Positions 44,710-56,377 of a DNA stretch of 64,000 nt are shown here, one piece after another (the first letter of the stretch is position 1; each line of letters opens with the position of its first letter). The stretch is taken from NCBI GenBank assembly GCA_950295325.1, contig OX485803.1:37275554-37339553 (forward strand). The letters run 5' to 3'. Under the pieces are notes generated by a model that searched no databases, was not told the DNA's origin, and saw only the letters and a list, made by a program, of their open reading frames with translations. The translations under genes were made by a program, and so were the position numbers. The DNA comes from Polytrichum commune (lineage: Eukaryota > Streptophyta > Polytrichopsida > Polytrichales > Polytrichaceae).

Positions 44710-45237
44710 TTGTTTGGCCGAATTCCGGCAAATTCCGGCAAATTCTATAGGGGCATGCCCCACACCGGATGGATGATGCATGGGTGGCCATTGCCATTGC
44801 AGCATATCCCGATGCCCGACTTTATATTATTTGGTGGCAATTGGGGTGAGGAGCCGGTGATGCTCCGCCTCTATTATCAGGCGGGCTCGCGAGCTTATTC
44901 GGGTTTGATACACGGACTGTCACAAGGGTACAAAGGAACTTACAATTCCCATGCCGCTTTACTCTTGCCAATTTTGGGAGTGAACATTACATACGGGTGA
45001 GTGATTGGGGAGGCCGGTGGGGCCTCGGGCTTTGCTTTCAAAGGCACCCTATTTCCTATTGCCGGTCAATGCCGCATGGGGATCACTTCCGCTCGCCGTT
45101 TTCCAACCCCGGATAGACAACATGGGCCTATTTTTGACGTTGTGACTCGGTTCATGTCAAGTTCGGTATATTGTATGGAAGCGCTTTGGTTTCCTAACAC
45201 CCACCTAGGGCGTAATAGTCGAAACCGGCCTCTTTAA
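44710..45237 (+). pseudogene. Unrecognised gene-like ORF with one internal TGA
   Basis: Two in-phase open stretches, 44710-45000 and 45001-45237, are separated by a single TGA at 44998-45000 and together give about 175 codons. The region is clearly richer in G and C than its flanks. The conceptual product includes GGNWGEEPVMLRLYYQAGS and, after the stop, FDVVTRFMSSSVYCMEALWF. I recognise no domain. It could be a decayed TE gene or a captured host gene; there is no ATG at the start (TTG). Confidence 0.4.
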
Positions 45238-45257
45238 GGTACGGGGAGGGCAAACCC

Positions 45258-45320
45258 ACCCATACACTGGTTCTTTGTTGGATGATTGCATCCCTGCCTC
45301 TAAGGAACCAGTGTATGGGT
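45258..45320. repeat. Perfect 16-bp inverted repeat, 31-nt loop
   Basis: ACCCATACACTGGTTC at 45258-45273 is exactly inverted at 45305-45320. It lies directly after the gene-like ORF and could be a hairpin in an RNA or the ends of a tiny element. Confidence 0.7.
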
Positions 45321-45402
45321 TGTTTCGCCCCAGTCTTTAAGGTGTGTGGGTGTAATTTGGTTCATTTTTCATGTTCTCCAACTTCTGCCAGTTCGGTTTT
45401 CA

Positions 45403-45814
45403 TGACGAAACTCGTGTTGCACTCGCAAATCTATGATGAAACATATGCAAAAGCAGAACTGAAAATGGTTGTCGGGGTTCCTAACTTTGGCGAGATTAAG
45501 GCATGCTGACCATTGACCAAGTAGTTGTAAGTATACCTCTTCAAATAGAAAATAACAAGTACTCCGAAATGCCCCCCGAAGTTGCGGTGTCGAAAGACTT
45601 CTTGATGATGAAAGTTTGGCGCGAAAATATCTGACTTTGAGCCTCAAATTTCTAGTTGGGTAGATAAACCGGACAATCATTTTGGGACGAAAAAATCCGG
45701 GAGGTAGGACAATCGTTTTGGGACTGAGGGAGTACCAATTAGATTTACACAACGAAACTCGTGTTGCATTCGCAAATCTACAATTAAACATGTGCAAAAA
45801 CCGAATTGGAAATC
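45403..45814 (+). repeat. Direct repeat of about 65 bp flanking a MITE
   Basis: ACGAAACTCGTGTTGCACTC at 45403 recurs as ACGAAACTCGTGTTGCATTC at 45750, with matching sequence (CGCAAATCTA, ACATRTGCAAAA) over about 65 bp. Confidence 0.75.
45562..45732. mobile_element. Stowaway-like MITE, left end diverged
   Basis: The inverted right end is CTCCCTCAGTCCCAAAACG followed by TA (45733-45734), a Stowaway end. The left end CTCCGAAATGCC after TA (45560-45561) matches only at its first bases. An internal GACAATCATTTTGGGACG repeats the end motif. Confidence 0.5.
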
Positions 45815-46529
45815 GGATCTTCCTTGATTCAATAATGGTTATTGAAAGTGCATGTTTGTTGATCTCTTAATTGAATACCCGGGTCCTTCTAATTGTGTTT
45901 ACTATTGAGCGTAGACCAATTATTGATATATGAAGACGTAGTCCAGTCTCTTTTAAACATGCGTCTTTAAGATGTTTACTCTTTGATCCTCATTGCACCA
46001 CATACCAATCAAATCTAGGGGTCTGATTAAGAAAACGAGCCACTTTAAACCCATCCACTTTTAGCTTGGTTGTTGATTCATCCCATTTTTTTCATTGGAC
46101 TAATTTTAGATTTATTCCTTTCATTAAGGAGTTGAGATAACTATAAATAACAATTTCCATGTTTCACAATAAAATTCAACGTTTTCACTCTCCCCTCCCT
46201 TGGACCGCCTTCCCCCTCGATAGGTGTTGTGAACATTGGCTACACCAAATAGGGTCATTAGTGTGACCTTTTGACTTACTATGTTGACTTGTTGTTCCAA
46301 GTTACTAAGATAAAGCTATTTTCATTCTAGTTGTGTGAGTACCTCTTCTTGCTTATTTACTATAGTAGTGTAAGGTACTTGATCATTATCTTTATCAATT
46401 TTTGTTTGATCTCACTTGATTCTCATACAAATGTTCTCACAAATTTACACTCTCGCAACTTCAATCAACCTTTCTTTAATCTCAATTCTCTCACACTTAG
46501 ACGACTCACATACAATTTCCATTCACTCA

Positions 46530-47505
46530 TGGCCGGTTTACACTACGGACCAGGAAGTCGTCCCAGAGTGTTGTAAGAGCGTTGATTGGCTATTGAACTC
46601 GTCCTAGGACCACTTTGGGTTACACCAAGGAAAAAATGGCAAAGTGACCATGGAGGTCGAGGTCCCCAAAATACATATTTTAAAGGCATGATTAGTACAT
46701 TGACATGGTCCAACATGTTTTGTGGTGAGAGAGGCAAGAGAGGTGGTATGGTAGGAAAAGGCAAGGGCCCATGGCAGAGAAATGTTGCTATAATTTTTTA
46801 ATGATTTTTTTTTTTGGATTGGGGGGGGGGGGGGGGAGGGGCATAATATACAATTCTTCCCACTAGGTGAGGCTCACAAGGCACACTTTTTAGCATCTAT
46901 ATGATGTAATGAATCTTGAGAAGCAAGTATGCCTTCTATGTGCCTAGACCATATCATAGCCCATGAGACATACCATTTCTTCCATGGCCTACCCCTTAAA
47001 CTTGCTCCTACATGTTTCATCAAACAATGTGGGACATCTAAAACTCAAGAATTTGAGTACAAATGGTAAAGCAGGTTGCAAATAATGCTCAATGTACAAC
47101 ACAAGGTACATGTCACATGTAAATTACATTGCACATGTACAAATTAAATCGCCCGTTTTTTTTTTTGAAAATTGTTGTAAGAAGATTTGCAAGCCACATC
47201 TTTGACACATTTAACAAGAAGTGAAGACAAGTAAAGCCCAAAAGAAGACAAGAGAATAGTCAAACTTGAATTTTTTTCAAAATTGCCCTTTTTGGGCATG
47301 TATTAAAAAAAAATCATCACGTTCACTTTTTGGTGCATGGTCATTCTTCTTGGTCCACATTTGGTTTACACCTAGTGAGGGGCCCAAGGCTTACAAAATT
47401 GATTTTCTAAGAAGTCAAACCATGGAAGTTGGACCATGAACTCATACCATTGAAAAAGGTCCTCTTTCATGGTCCAACTACATGGTCCATAGTGTAAACT
47501 GGCCC
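46530..47505. mobile_element. Harbinger-like TIR element, copy 2 (976 bp)
   Basis: Left TGGCCGGTTTACACTACGG and inverted right GGGCCAGTTTACACTATGG, continuing into GACCAGGAAGT / GACCATGTAGT. TCA flanks both ends (46527-46529 and 47506-47508), a 3-bp duplication. GGGCC ends with 3-bp duplications are typical of PIF/Harbinger (Tourist-like) elements. Contains a run of about 17 G at 46821. No transposase; shorter relative at 25606-26152. Confidence 0.72.
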
Positions 47506-50500
47506 TCAATCAACTACGACTCATTCACAAAACAATCGTTCATAGTTCCATACATCAAGAAAATAGTTTAGTCAGCCATTGGTATTGAGGTATAACTCAT
47601 ATTTAGGACAACAATAAACTCATTCTCAATGTTACAATCCCGCAATCACTGTGGTGATTGCTAGTTGTTTTACAAAAAATAGCTTGACTCTTATCCTCGC
47701 ACAATTATTGTGTCAAGGGAGACCATACCATTGAGTTTAACAATGCGCTCAAAATTGTCTAAGGAAATGTTTGTGCTCTCCTACTCCCCTTGCCTCCTTA
47801 TGGCAAGGTGAGGAATAAGATATTTCTAACCGACTAGGGGCTCCTAAGCTCATGATTGTAGTTCTAATCGCCTAGCTTCATCCATAGTTCACTACTTTCA
47901 TCCTTTAAAGTACAATTTCCATCTCCATATCAATAAAGTGTCTATAGTGAAATTATTAGCCTAAAATTTTGGCTCACACATATGTGAAAACTAATATTTT
48001 TAAGAGTATCTCTATTCAAGCATTTATTATTGGTTTGTGTTGTTATTCTACTTCTATTTTGCATTAAGTCATCTGTGAAAATAATGGTGTTTGTCATTGT
48101 TTATATTTACAACTACATAAGTTGTCACATGCATTCATGAAATTCTTATAGAATGCGACTTGGACACCTTTCATTGTTGGTTGAAGTCGGCATAGGTAGA
48201 GTATGCCATGGTCCATGTAACTTAAAAATATTGTGGTAGCTAATAAATTTATAATAAAAAATATTAAAATTTAATGCTCAAATAATTTTATTTTTATATA
48301 TTAAAATAATATAAGATTGATAATATATTTGCAACCCAAAAGAATCCATGTTTATTATTAAATAAATAGATTCCATAACCCTAATTCTAAATACATGATT
48401 TTGTGAGCTTAAAAATAGTGTTGGTTAAGAAAAATATGTTGATCAATATTACCATCATATGTCAAATTTTGTATAGGTCATAGAGTTTTTGAATAAAGTA
48501 AATTTTGTGGTTACGACCATTAATAAATTTATATTATCGCCAGATTACATCGAAGATATGAGACTTTGCAATGATGAGTATGGGTTTAAAAACTAATTTG
48601 GATATTTCTTTAACAAAAAATGATGGCTTAAACTTGTATCCTTAATATTTATGATGTTTCTTACACCAATCAATCTTGGATTGAACAATGTTCACGGTCC
48701 ATGCCTTGTCCCTTTGAGTCATTCATTTTGTTGCATAATAAATAATAATACCAAAATGACTACATCATGCCAACAATAACCAAGGAATAGAAACTAGTGT
48801 ACAAGTTTTGACCTGGAACTTTCCAACCCTCTATCTCCCTCATTTCTTGATGAAATTCAAAATTCAAAATAAACATAATTTATGCAATAGAAGTATTTCC
48901 ATAAGTAGATAAGCAAAGTCCAAAACATCACCAAAAAAATTAAATTTTGAATCCACAAATGCATGTTGAAAAGTAGGCATAGGTTTTGAGCTTGCAAGTA
49001 AGCTTGCTTTATGAGCTTCTAATGTTACTTAAATCCTCTTCTTTTTAAATTAAAAATTTGAGATACTTAGTTGCCGGTATTGACCCACCTCAAAGTTGAC
49101 CAATTCACTATAATATCATCTTCAAACATGTAAGATTGCTTATGCGATCTCATTGGCTCCCAAAATCAAAGGCTATGTTTTCTTGCCACCATTATACAAG
49201 TTCGAGGTCTATGGGGAAGGCAAACCCCAGTTCCCAATTTCATGTTTAACAAGGAATAACCTTCCATATTCATCCTCCAAAAAATCAAGACGATGGTTGC
49301 GACCACCTAAACTACTAGTAAGTGGCCATGTGTGGCCTCCTCTTAATTAACAATATGAAACACTAACATCAAGATATGATTTATTTATGGTCTCCTATAA
49401 GTGCATTGCATCAAGGAAGAAAATTTATAGAAACCTATTGACATTGAGGGCGTTTGAACCCAATTTTTTATATTGTAGTTCTTTGATTGGCTACCACATG
49501 TTGTAGTTAACAACAATACCCATATTTGAGAAAAATCATTTCACAAATTTGATTAAATTTGAGAGTATATGATGAATCCATGAATCCCATGGAAGGTTTT
49601 CATGGCATGACAATCACTCTATTGAAGATGTCTGCTAGTATTAAATGACAATATGGATTATGCTCATGTTCACAAACAAATGTAAATTTTTGGAATAGAA
49701 GTACATACGTGTAAGAATTTGACATTCTAAATATAGAGTTTATACACATGTCCTAGAGGGGGTCAAAGTTCATTGACCAAGAAGTGGGTTTCTTTTATAT
49801 TGGGCTCAAGCATCATGTTTGGGTTGGGATGTTGCCCCAAATGCGAAATCTAATAGGTTCTTATAATAAGCAAGCTTGTCTCCCCCTTGAGCCTCGGTGA
49901 CCTCCTACAAGCTTTAACCACGTGTTGGAGGATTGTCTATTCATATCCATGGTCAAATCACATTAAACTTTCATAAAACCGTTGTTGGGACTCAAAGGAA
50001 TGTAAATTTCAAGAGGGACACCTTGGCTTGATATTGAGGCTACAAAGTGGGATTTCCCATGGAAAAAAGGGCATGAGGGCCTCCATAAGAACAAGGGTAA
50101 GAAACCAAAAGACATACCCATTTGAAGGGCATGTAGAACCTCCAAGCGAGTCTCGCCGCCACATAAGAACAATGAGAGAGTTAACTTTTCAAAACTTTTA
50201 CAAAGTTTGAACTTCCTCTTTTCAGAGGCCAAATCCTTCAATAACTTCTTTATTGCAATACAAGGGTGGGTGGGTGGGAATTTCCACAAGACTCTTTCTA
50301 TTTTCATAGCATCTTCCTACTTGGTAACACAATAGCATTTTGCATAGTGTAGTTGTTTGCAATCATGCTCATCTATGTGTTGTATAACCTGGATATTTTG
50401 TTTTATAACTCACTTTGCTTTGCAAGACTATGTACCTTGCTTGAGGTTTCCGTAATAACATGGTAGCCAACAACAAATGTTTAAGTTTGACTACCCCATA

Positions 50501-53500
50501 CCTTTGAGGTTTAATCACTTATCTTCTTGCTTCACTACAAAGTACACATATCTACTCCACCACATGTATGGAGTGCTTACAAAGGAAAAGTCCCTAGTAA
50601 CATCAACCCATAGAAATGCTTAAAATGTCATAATCACAATACATCCGCGTATTGAGAGTGTGAAGGTCCTGCCTCACCTATGCCCATGCAACCAACCAAC
50701 AAACATTTGAGGATTAGTTACGTACACGAGGTAAATAACAGCAGGACCCAATTGTTATCCATGTCGCACACATATAAACAACATCAAATGCATTGTAGTA
50801 TTTCAAATTATAACACTCATTGACATATGGGTGTTCAAACCTGATCCTTAGCCATGACTAGGTTACTCCAAGTAGAATACTCCTCTTGGTGATTCATCCT
50901 AGTTTCTCTCACTTTTCACACGTATCATTTATTCCAGTGAATATGCACAAAGTCACCTCACCTTGCGCTTGCATGAATGATAAGAAAAGGAGGCTTCTTT
51001 TAGGGTTAGGGGTTTATATTGGAGTTCTTACCTATGGTAAGTTTTTCCAAACTCTATTTTTTACCATGGGTTACATACGTGATTCACAGTTGTAATCATG
51101 GTTACTTCACCTCTTTCATCTACATCCTCGTTACATATCTGGTATGGAAAGTATGACCGTTTTCCATGTATGTGTATGTAGGATCTATTGATTGTATTGT
51201 CATCTATTTGTAAAGAAAACAATTTATAGTTGACTAATGTGAAAGTTTATAATCACAAAGTGTTTGATATCATAGCCTTGAGAGAGAGAGAGAGCGCCCA
51301 ACCACCAAAGGATAAAACATTAAAGAAACCTAACTAAAAACTTATGCAATTTCATCGCACAACAAGCATGTCTCTACAACCAAGGCACAACATTGGTTCC
51401 CCACAAGTGCCCCATTCAGGATGGCTTCTTCTAAGGCCATGCAATCTTGATGTGTTGAAGCAACCCCTCTCATGCCACTTTCTCATTCACATTGGGTTTG
51501 TCTCAAATGAGATACTTGACCATGGTTTTGTGCCATTGCATATGGTGTAGTGATGTATCATCTCTCCTAATTCAATTGATCCACATGGTGTTGCCACAAA
51601 GAAGGTGTAAAATCTATCTCAAGTTGCCCACTCTTTACGAACAACATCTCCATAGGGAAGTACTTGATCATGGATTTTTGAAGGGGCTTTTTGTAAGCCA
51701 TGAGTCCTTCTATGAAAATTCTATGGAAGGACTTTTTCATGCGTCACATGAATATATAATTGGAGTATGATTGGGACATGCTTAAAGGTGCTATATGTTA
51801 ACACATGTGATGCGTTTGATGTAATTTTATCTTCTTTAATGATGATTTGATTGTTGAACAAGCTTATCTCAAAGTTTTGAATGACATGTAGTATTGTCTA
51901 TAAGGGAATGCCACATAAAACATATGATCACACAACATGATGAATTTAAAAGTGCATTAAATTGGATAACCCTTGAAACTAAGTCCATTAACATTAGATG
52001 CACCAGTGAGGTGCTTTGTAAGGATAACTTCTTTCACCTTCGATAGAATTATCCATTCATGTCACCAACCATGACAGTTCCCTTTCTTGAGAACTGAATT
52101 GATTGGTGTCTCCATTTTGGTAATATGAATTCATTTACATTCTTTTTATGTGTATATGCACAATCGATCTTGGAATGATTATACTATGTCAAAAAAAACA
52201 ATCGCTCTTTGAAATTTGATAAAATGATAGCGTGTGGATCTTAGTATATTCAAAAACTTCACCAGATTCCACACAAGTGCATTCAAGACTTTATAGATAG
52301 AGGTTCACCACTTGTAAGGGACCGGTTATCAACTGTTAACTTACTTACTACAAATTGACTTGACTAACTTATCCCCATATAAGTAACCACCTTGGTATAC
52401 TTTGACTTCTCCGTGACTTGACTCGATTCAGTAACTAAATATATAGCCATGTTTCAACTTCTCGGGTGGGGCCATAATTAGTATACTAGCTCACATTATT
52501 TTGAATTACATGGACAAAATATGATGTGGATCAATTGACGAAAATCATGTGGTCCATGCTAATTTGGGTTGTAAGTGTACCTAAATAGTTATCCCAAGTG
52601 AAGTTTGAATAAAAGAGAACCAAAATATAAAAAACGGTTGCTCGTGTTACTTATATAAGCACTTTCTTCGCAATTGTCAAGCCGCCTCAAAATTTTCAAC
52701 ACACAAGTACACATGGTTGTTGTGGTGGTGGTTGTGATATGGTGCAAGCTATGTATGTGCTTTGTAAATCTTATGAGTTTAAAACTTTTCTCCCCAAGTT
52801 TTGGGACATTTCCATTCCATTGGAGTATACATGTATATGACAAACAAAATAAGGGTTGTCATATACCAGGTTCGGGTTGTGACAACATGAGAAACGATTC
52901 ACTCAAGAGGCGAAAGGCACTGGAAGATTCAACACATGTAGGATCTACGGTATGTGGTCAGAGATAAATTTTTGAGTGATAGATGGCAAGGCCTGTAGTC
53001 AATAACCAACACCAAGAAGACACATGCTGTGATGAGATTGGACTATGTGCTCAAAATATATTAGCTCCCGTTTTGGGTTCAATAATGAGCGTGATGAAGA
53101 GATCTTATGTCCGAGATCTTCACTTTGGACACATATATAACTTTTGCATCTTTAATTTGCATCTCCAAGACAACTTTGAAATTGGATATCACAAACTTCA
53201 TGGCATGTGGTTTAGGGTGACGAGGCGATCTCCAAGCCAATCTAGTGGCCAGAAATGTATGTGGAGTTGGGTGTGCATCAATAGAGCCACATAATTTATA
53301 CACAAGGGGTAGCTCTGATCCTAGTAGTATACCTAAGATAAGTATGTACTTGAAACCAACACCTGAAAGCTTGTAAAATAAGTACATATTGATTATGAAG
53401 ATGACACCATTCAAACGTATGATATAGGTGCCGGTTCTAAGTAGCCTACAAACAACACTTTAAACCCTCATAACTTTTACATACGATATTCAAACGATGT

Positions 53501-54298
53501 GTTCATTAATGCATCGGGATCCTCTTGATCTTGCAAAAAAAGAGACAATACGTAACCTTCATAAATATAATGATATAAAACAGGCTCAACCATCATGTCG
53601 GTTTTGGGTATACTTAACCATGATTCGTTTCTTCCTTTGGTCATAGTGTTTGATGTCAAAACACAACTAATGGGAGCAGGCAAACTACTTAGCAAACCCT
53701 GTCAACTAAAGTCCATTTATAGCTGCTTGGTTTATGTCGAAGGTATCGTATATTGTACAGCATTCATAGATCTATATAGAGCATCCAGGATCCTTACTTA
53801 CTACTCTACTGGGACTTGATTATTGCAGAGACTGGGAGATTAATAAGAAGGGGAAATTCCTCCTTTTGGCAAGCGTGAGGAGTCTTCGGGACTCTATTAA
53901 ATACTTGAGCCGCAACTGCCACGTTAGTCATGTGGGCGGCCACCGGCCGCGGCGAAGAGAAGGAACTGTCACATATAAATGGACCCCTCGTTCATCCAAC
54001 ATAGGACCCCCCCCCCTCAAATAGTTTGCGCTTTGGAGGCTACCTTCTTTAGTCAATGACCTCAAATTAGTTCACACAAAATCGTTTGAGATGAATCAAC
54101 CACAAATTTATAGGAAATCAACTTTTTCTTATGTTGGATGGAGGAGAGGTACACCCATGTGTGATAATTTCCTCTCGCCAATGGCTGCCACCATCAAGTG
54201 CAGTTGCGGCGTCGATTCCCCGGTGCGTATGAGAAGGTGGCCGCAAGTGAATTCCAAATGAATTTTGCCCAAGATCAACATCAATGCTTTTCTCATAT
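47506..54298. other. Long AT-rich stretch with no recognised gene
   Basis: Open stretches are short and overlap on both strands; the longest, 49963-50307 on the minus strand (114 codons), shows no known domain. No inverted-end element, tandem array or RNA gene was noticed here. A short C run lies near 54006 and a GC-richer patch (GCGGCCACCGGCCGCGGCG) at about 53935-53955. Confidence 0.4.
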
Positions 54299-54842
54299 CT
54301 TGGACCCATACCCTGGTGTAAACTCCTCGGGTCCAAACAAATTTTCTCGATCAATAGGATCACTCGAATTTGGAGTTTCTTTGTTCTTGGACCCTACTCT
54401 ACACTCCTTGGTTACAAAAATTTGCTCTTGACCAACAAACCACTCAAATTTGGAGTTTATTTGATCTTCGACCCTAGGGTAGACTCTCTGGTTCAAAGAA
54501 CTGCTCTCAACCAACATGATGGCTCGAACTTGGAGTCTCTTTGGTCTTGACTAATAGGACTTGATCTTGGACCCTAATGTAGACTTATGTGGTCCACAAT
54601 TATGCTCTTGACCAACAGTGTATCTCAATTTGAGAATTTCTTTGGCCTTGGACCTTCGTGTAGATTCCTTGAATCCATAAACTTGCTCTCAACCGAAAAA
54701 TCACTCAGTCTTGGAGCTTCTTTGCTCTTGAACGCCTAGGGTAAAAACTCCTTGGGTCCCAAAATAATTTGGCTCTCCACCAACAAGATCTCTCAAGTTT
54801 GGAGTTTCATTTGGTCTTGGACCCTAGTGTAAACCCCGCCCT
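54299..54842 (+). repeat. Minisatellite of 80-90-bp units, about 6.5 copies
   Basis: Each unit begins CTTGGACCCTA(G)TGTA, then CTCCTTGG, then TTGCTCTTGACCAACA, then CAAATTTGGAGTTTCTTTG. Starts are at 54299, 54386, 54466, 54546/54566, 54647, 54726 and 54816. Copies differ by substitutions and small indels, indicating age. A single stray unit lies at 7341-7770 upstream of the synthetase. Confidence 0.88.
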
Positions 54843-55601
54843 AGTCCGAAAGGCCGAGAGAGAGAGAGAGGGCGAGCAAGAGAAGACAATAAGCAAATCT
54901 ACGAGATCCAATGGTTTGTGGGCTTCGAGGCAAGGGGCTCGCAAACTTAGATCGTACGTACTTCTTTGTGCGTGGGTAGCCTCCTCATAATCAGTGCCAA
55001 AAGCAACAGGGGAGGGGGACCGATATTTGGCCATGTAGCTGAATCTGTGACACAAACGGGGCCAATGCCAAGGATAATGCGCCTATGTATAGCAAATTCC
55101 AGTCAGATCGCGCCTCACAATACCCTTGTGCTAAATCAGGCAAGACTTGGTGATACAGCCTTCCCGCTATTCTCAGCCCCCCCACCCCTTTCTTTTCCTT
55201 TCTTTTCTTCCCTTCCCTTCCTTAATAATACTTATACACTAGCCCTCCTCCGATCCTCAGGTCCCAGTAATAAGAACTCAAACACAACATTTCGGGAGTC
55301 TATCAGGGAGGAGTCCCATGCACTCACGGGCCCACAGATCGCATGCATGTAGTATGTACGTTATACCCTAAATTTTCTTGGTTGAATTTTCAATTGATAG
55401 TGTGTGTGTGTGTGTGTAAGTTAGCAGGCTACTAACTTAGGTGTGCGGTATCATCATCCGATCGAAGGTTGACTGAGTTCACATACACGAGACTGAGAGC
55501 CCGTGACCAAGGCCATTCGAGCACTCCCGTTGGTGGAAAAGGCGGAGCCGGTCCAAGTTCGCTACTTCACACGACACTTGAGGGACCAACGGAGTGTGTG
55601 A
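54843..55601. other. Intergenic, GC-richer, short microsatellites
   Basis: GA run at 54857-54870, pyrimidine-rich 55170-55222, (TG)n at 55400-55418. Overlapping open stretches on both strands have no known domain. Confidence 0.4.
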
Positions 55602-56180
55602 ATGCAAGGTGGATGTGAAGTCGACATGGATTCCTACATGGCATTGGATGGATCATGTTTCACGGTTACTTGGACCATTTTTGAAGACCACCTCTTGGAG
55701 GTAGGCCTAACCGCAAAATTGGGAGATCATGGCATTCCGAAATCTCACCACCGTTGGTTTGTATCTATTTTATCGTGCGTGATAACCCCACGCAAATTGA
55801 AATTCGTTCAAAAAACATTTGGTCGAGGGCCGGTCATGTATGACTTTGTGTTACAATTGAGGGCCCGTGACCCACTACATGATTTTGGAAGGGTCTTGGG
55901 ACGGCCTTTGGACGCTTCGTTTGGGTTCCCACGATTCATGGTCGCGGCTCTTGGCTTGTGTGTGAAAGTGGTCATGAGTACGATCAAAGTAAACTCAAGC
56001 ACTTGGGAATCACTTCTTGAGTCTTTCATGTCGGAAATCCTTCCCTTTGAAATGAAATGAAATTGCTTTTGAAGTCCAAGAAGCCAAAAGGCTTATGGGA
56101 CTACTCGAAGCAATTGATCAAGGTTGTGACAAAAAGATTAATTCCCTAAAGTAACGGAATGGCAGTGGTTGTTGTGAGAT
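55602..56180 (+). repeat. Gene-like dispersed repeat, copy 1
   Basis: A 152-codon open stretch containing GSCFTVTWTIFEDHLLEVGL and LHDFGRVLGRPLDASFG, followed one frame over by FEVQEAKRLMGLLEAIDQG, a coiled-coil-like helix. The copy at 59907-60290 matches in the same order at DNA level, and the last block recurs at about 18145-18280. Comparison of the copies shows frame changes, so the true reading frame is uncertain. I do not recognise the family; it may be a TE-encoded or captured protein. Confidence 0.5.
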
Positions 56181-56335
56181 GAAGGCCCACATAACATGGG
56201 TCTATGTCAGGTACATATTGGGGTCATGTTTGCCCCGTGTATGTAGCCTCCGACCCCACAATGCTTTTAATTTGGATGTTGCCAAATTTAGGTTAGTGAA
56301 AGCGATTTGAGCCAACTTAGTAAGTCTAGAGATTA

Positions 56336-56337
<2 letters not shown>

Positions 56338-56374
<37 letters not shown>
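56338..56374 (+). repeat. (TA)n microsatellite
   Basis: About 18 TA units. Confidence 0.92.

Positions 56375-56377
<3 letters not shown>

Noticed and set aside
49963-50307. 114-codon minus-strand ORF
   Set aside because: No recognisable domain and ordinary intergenic context.
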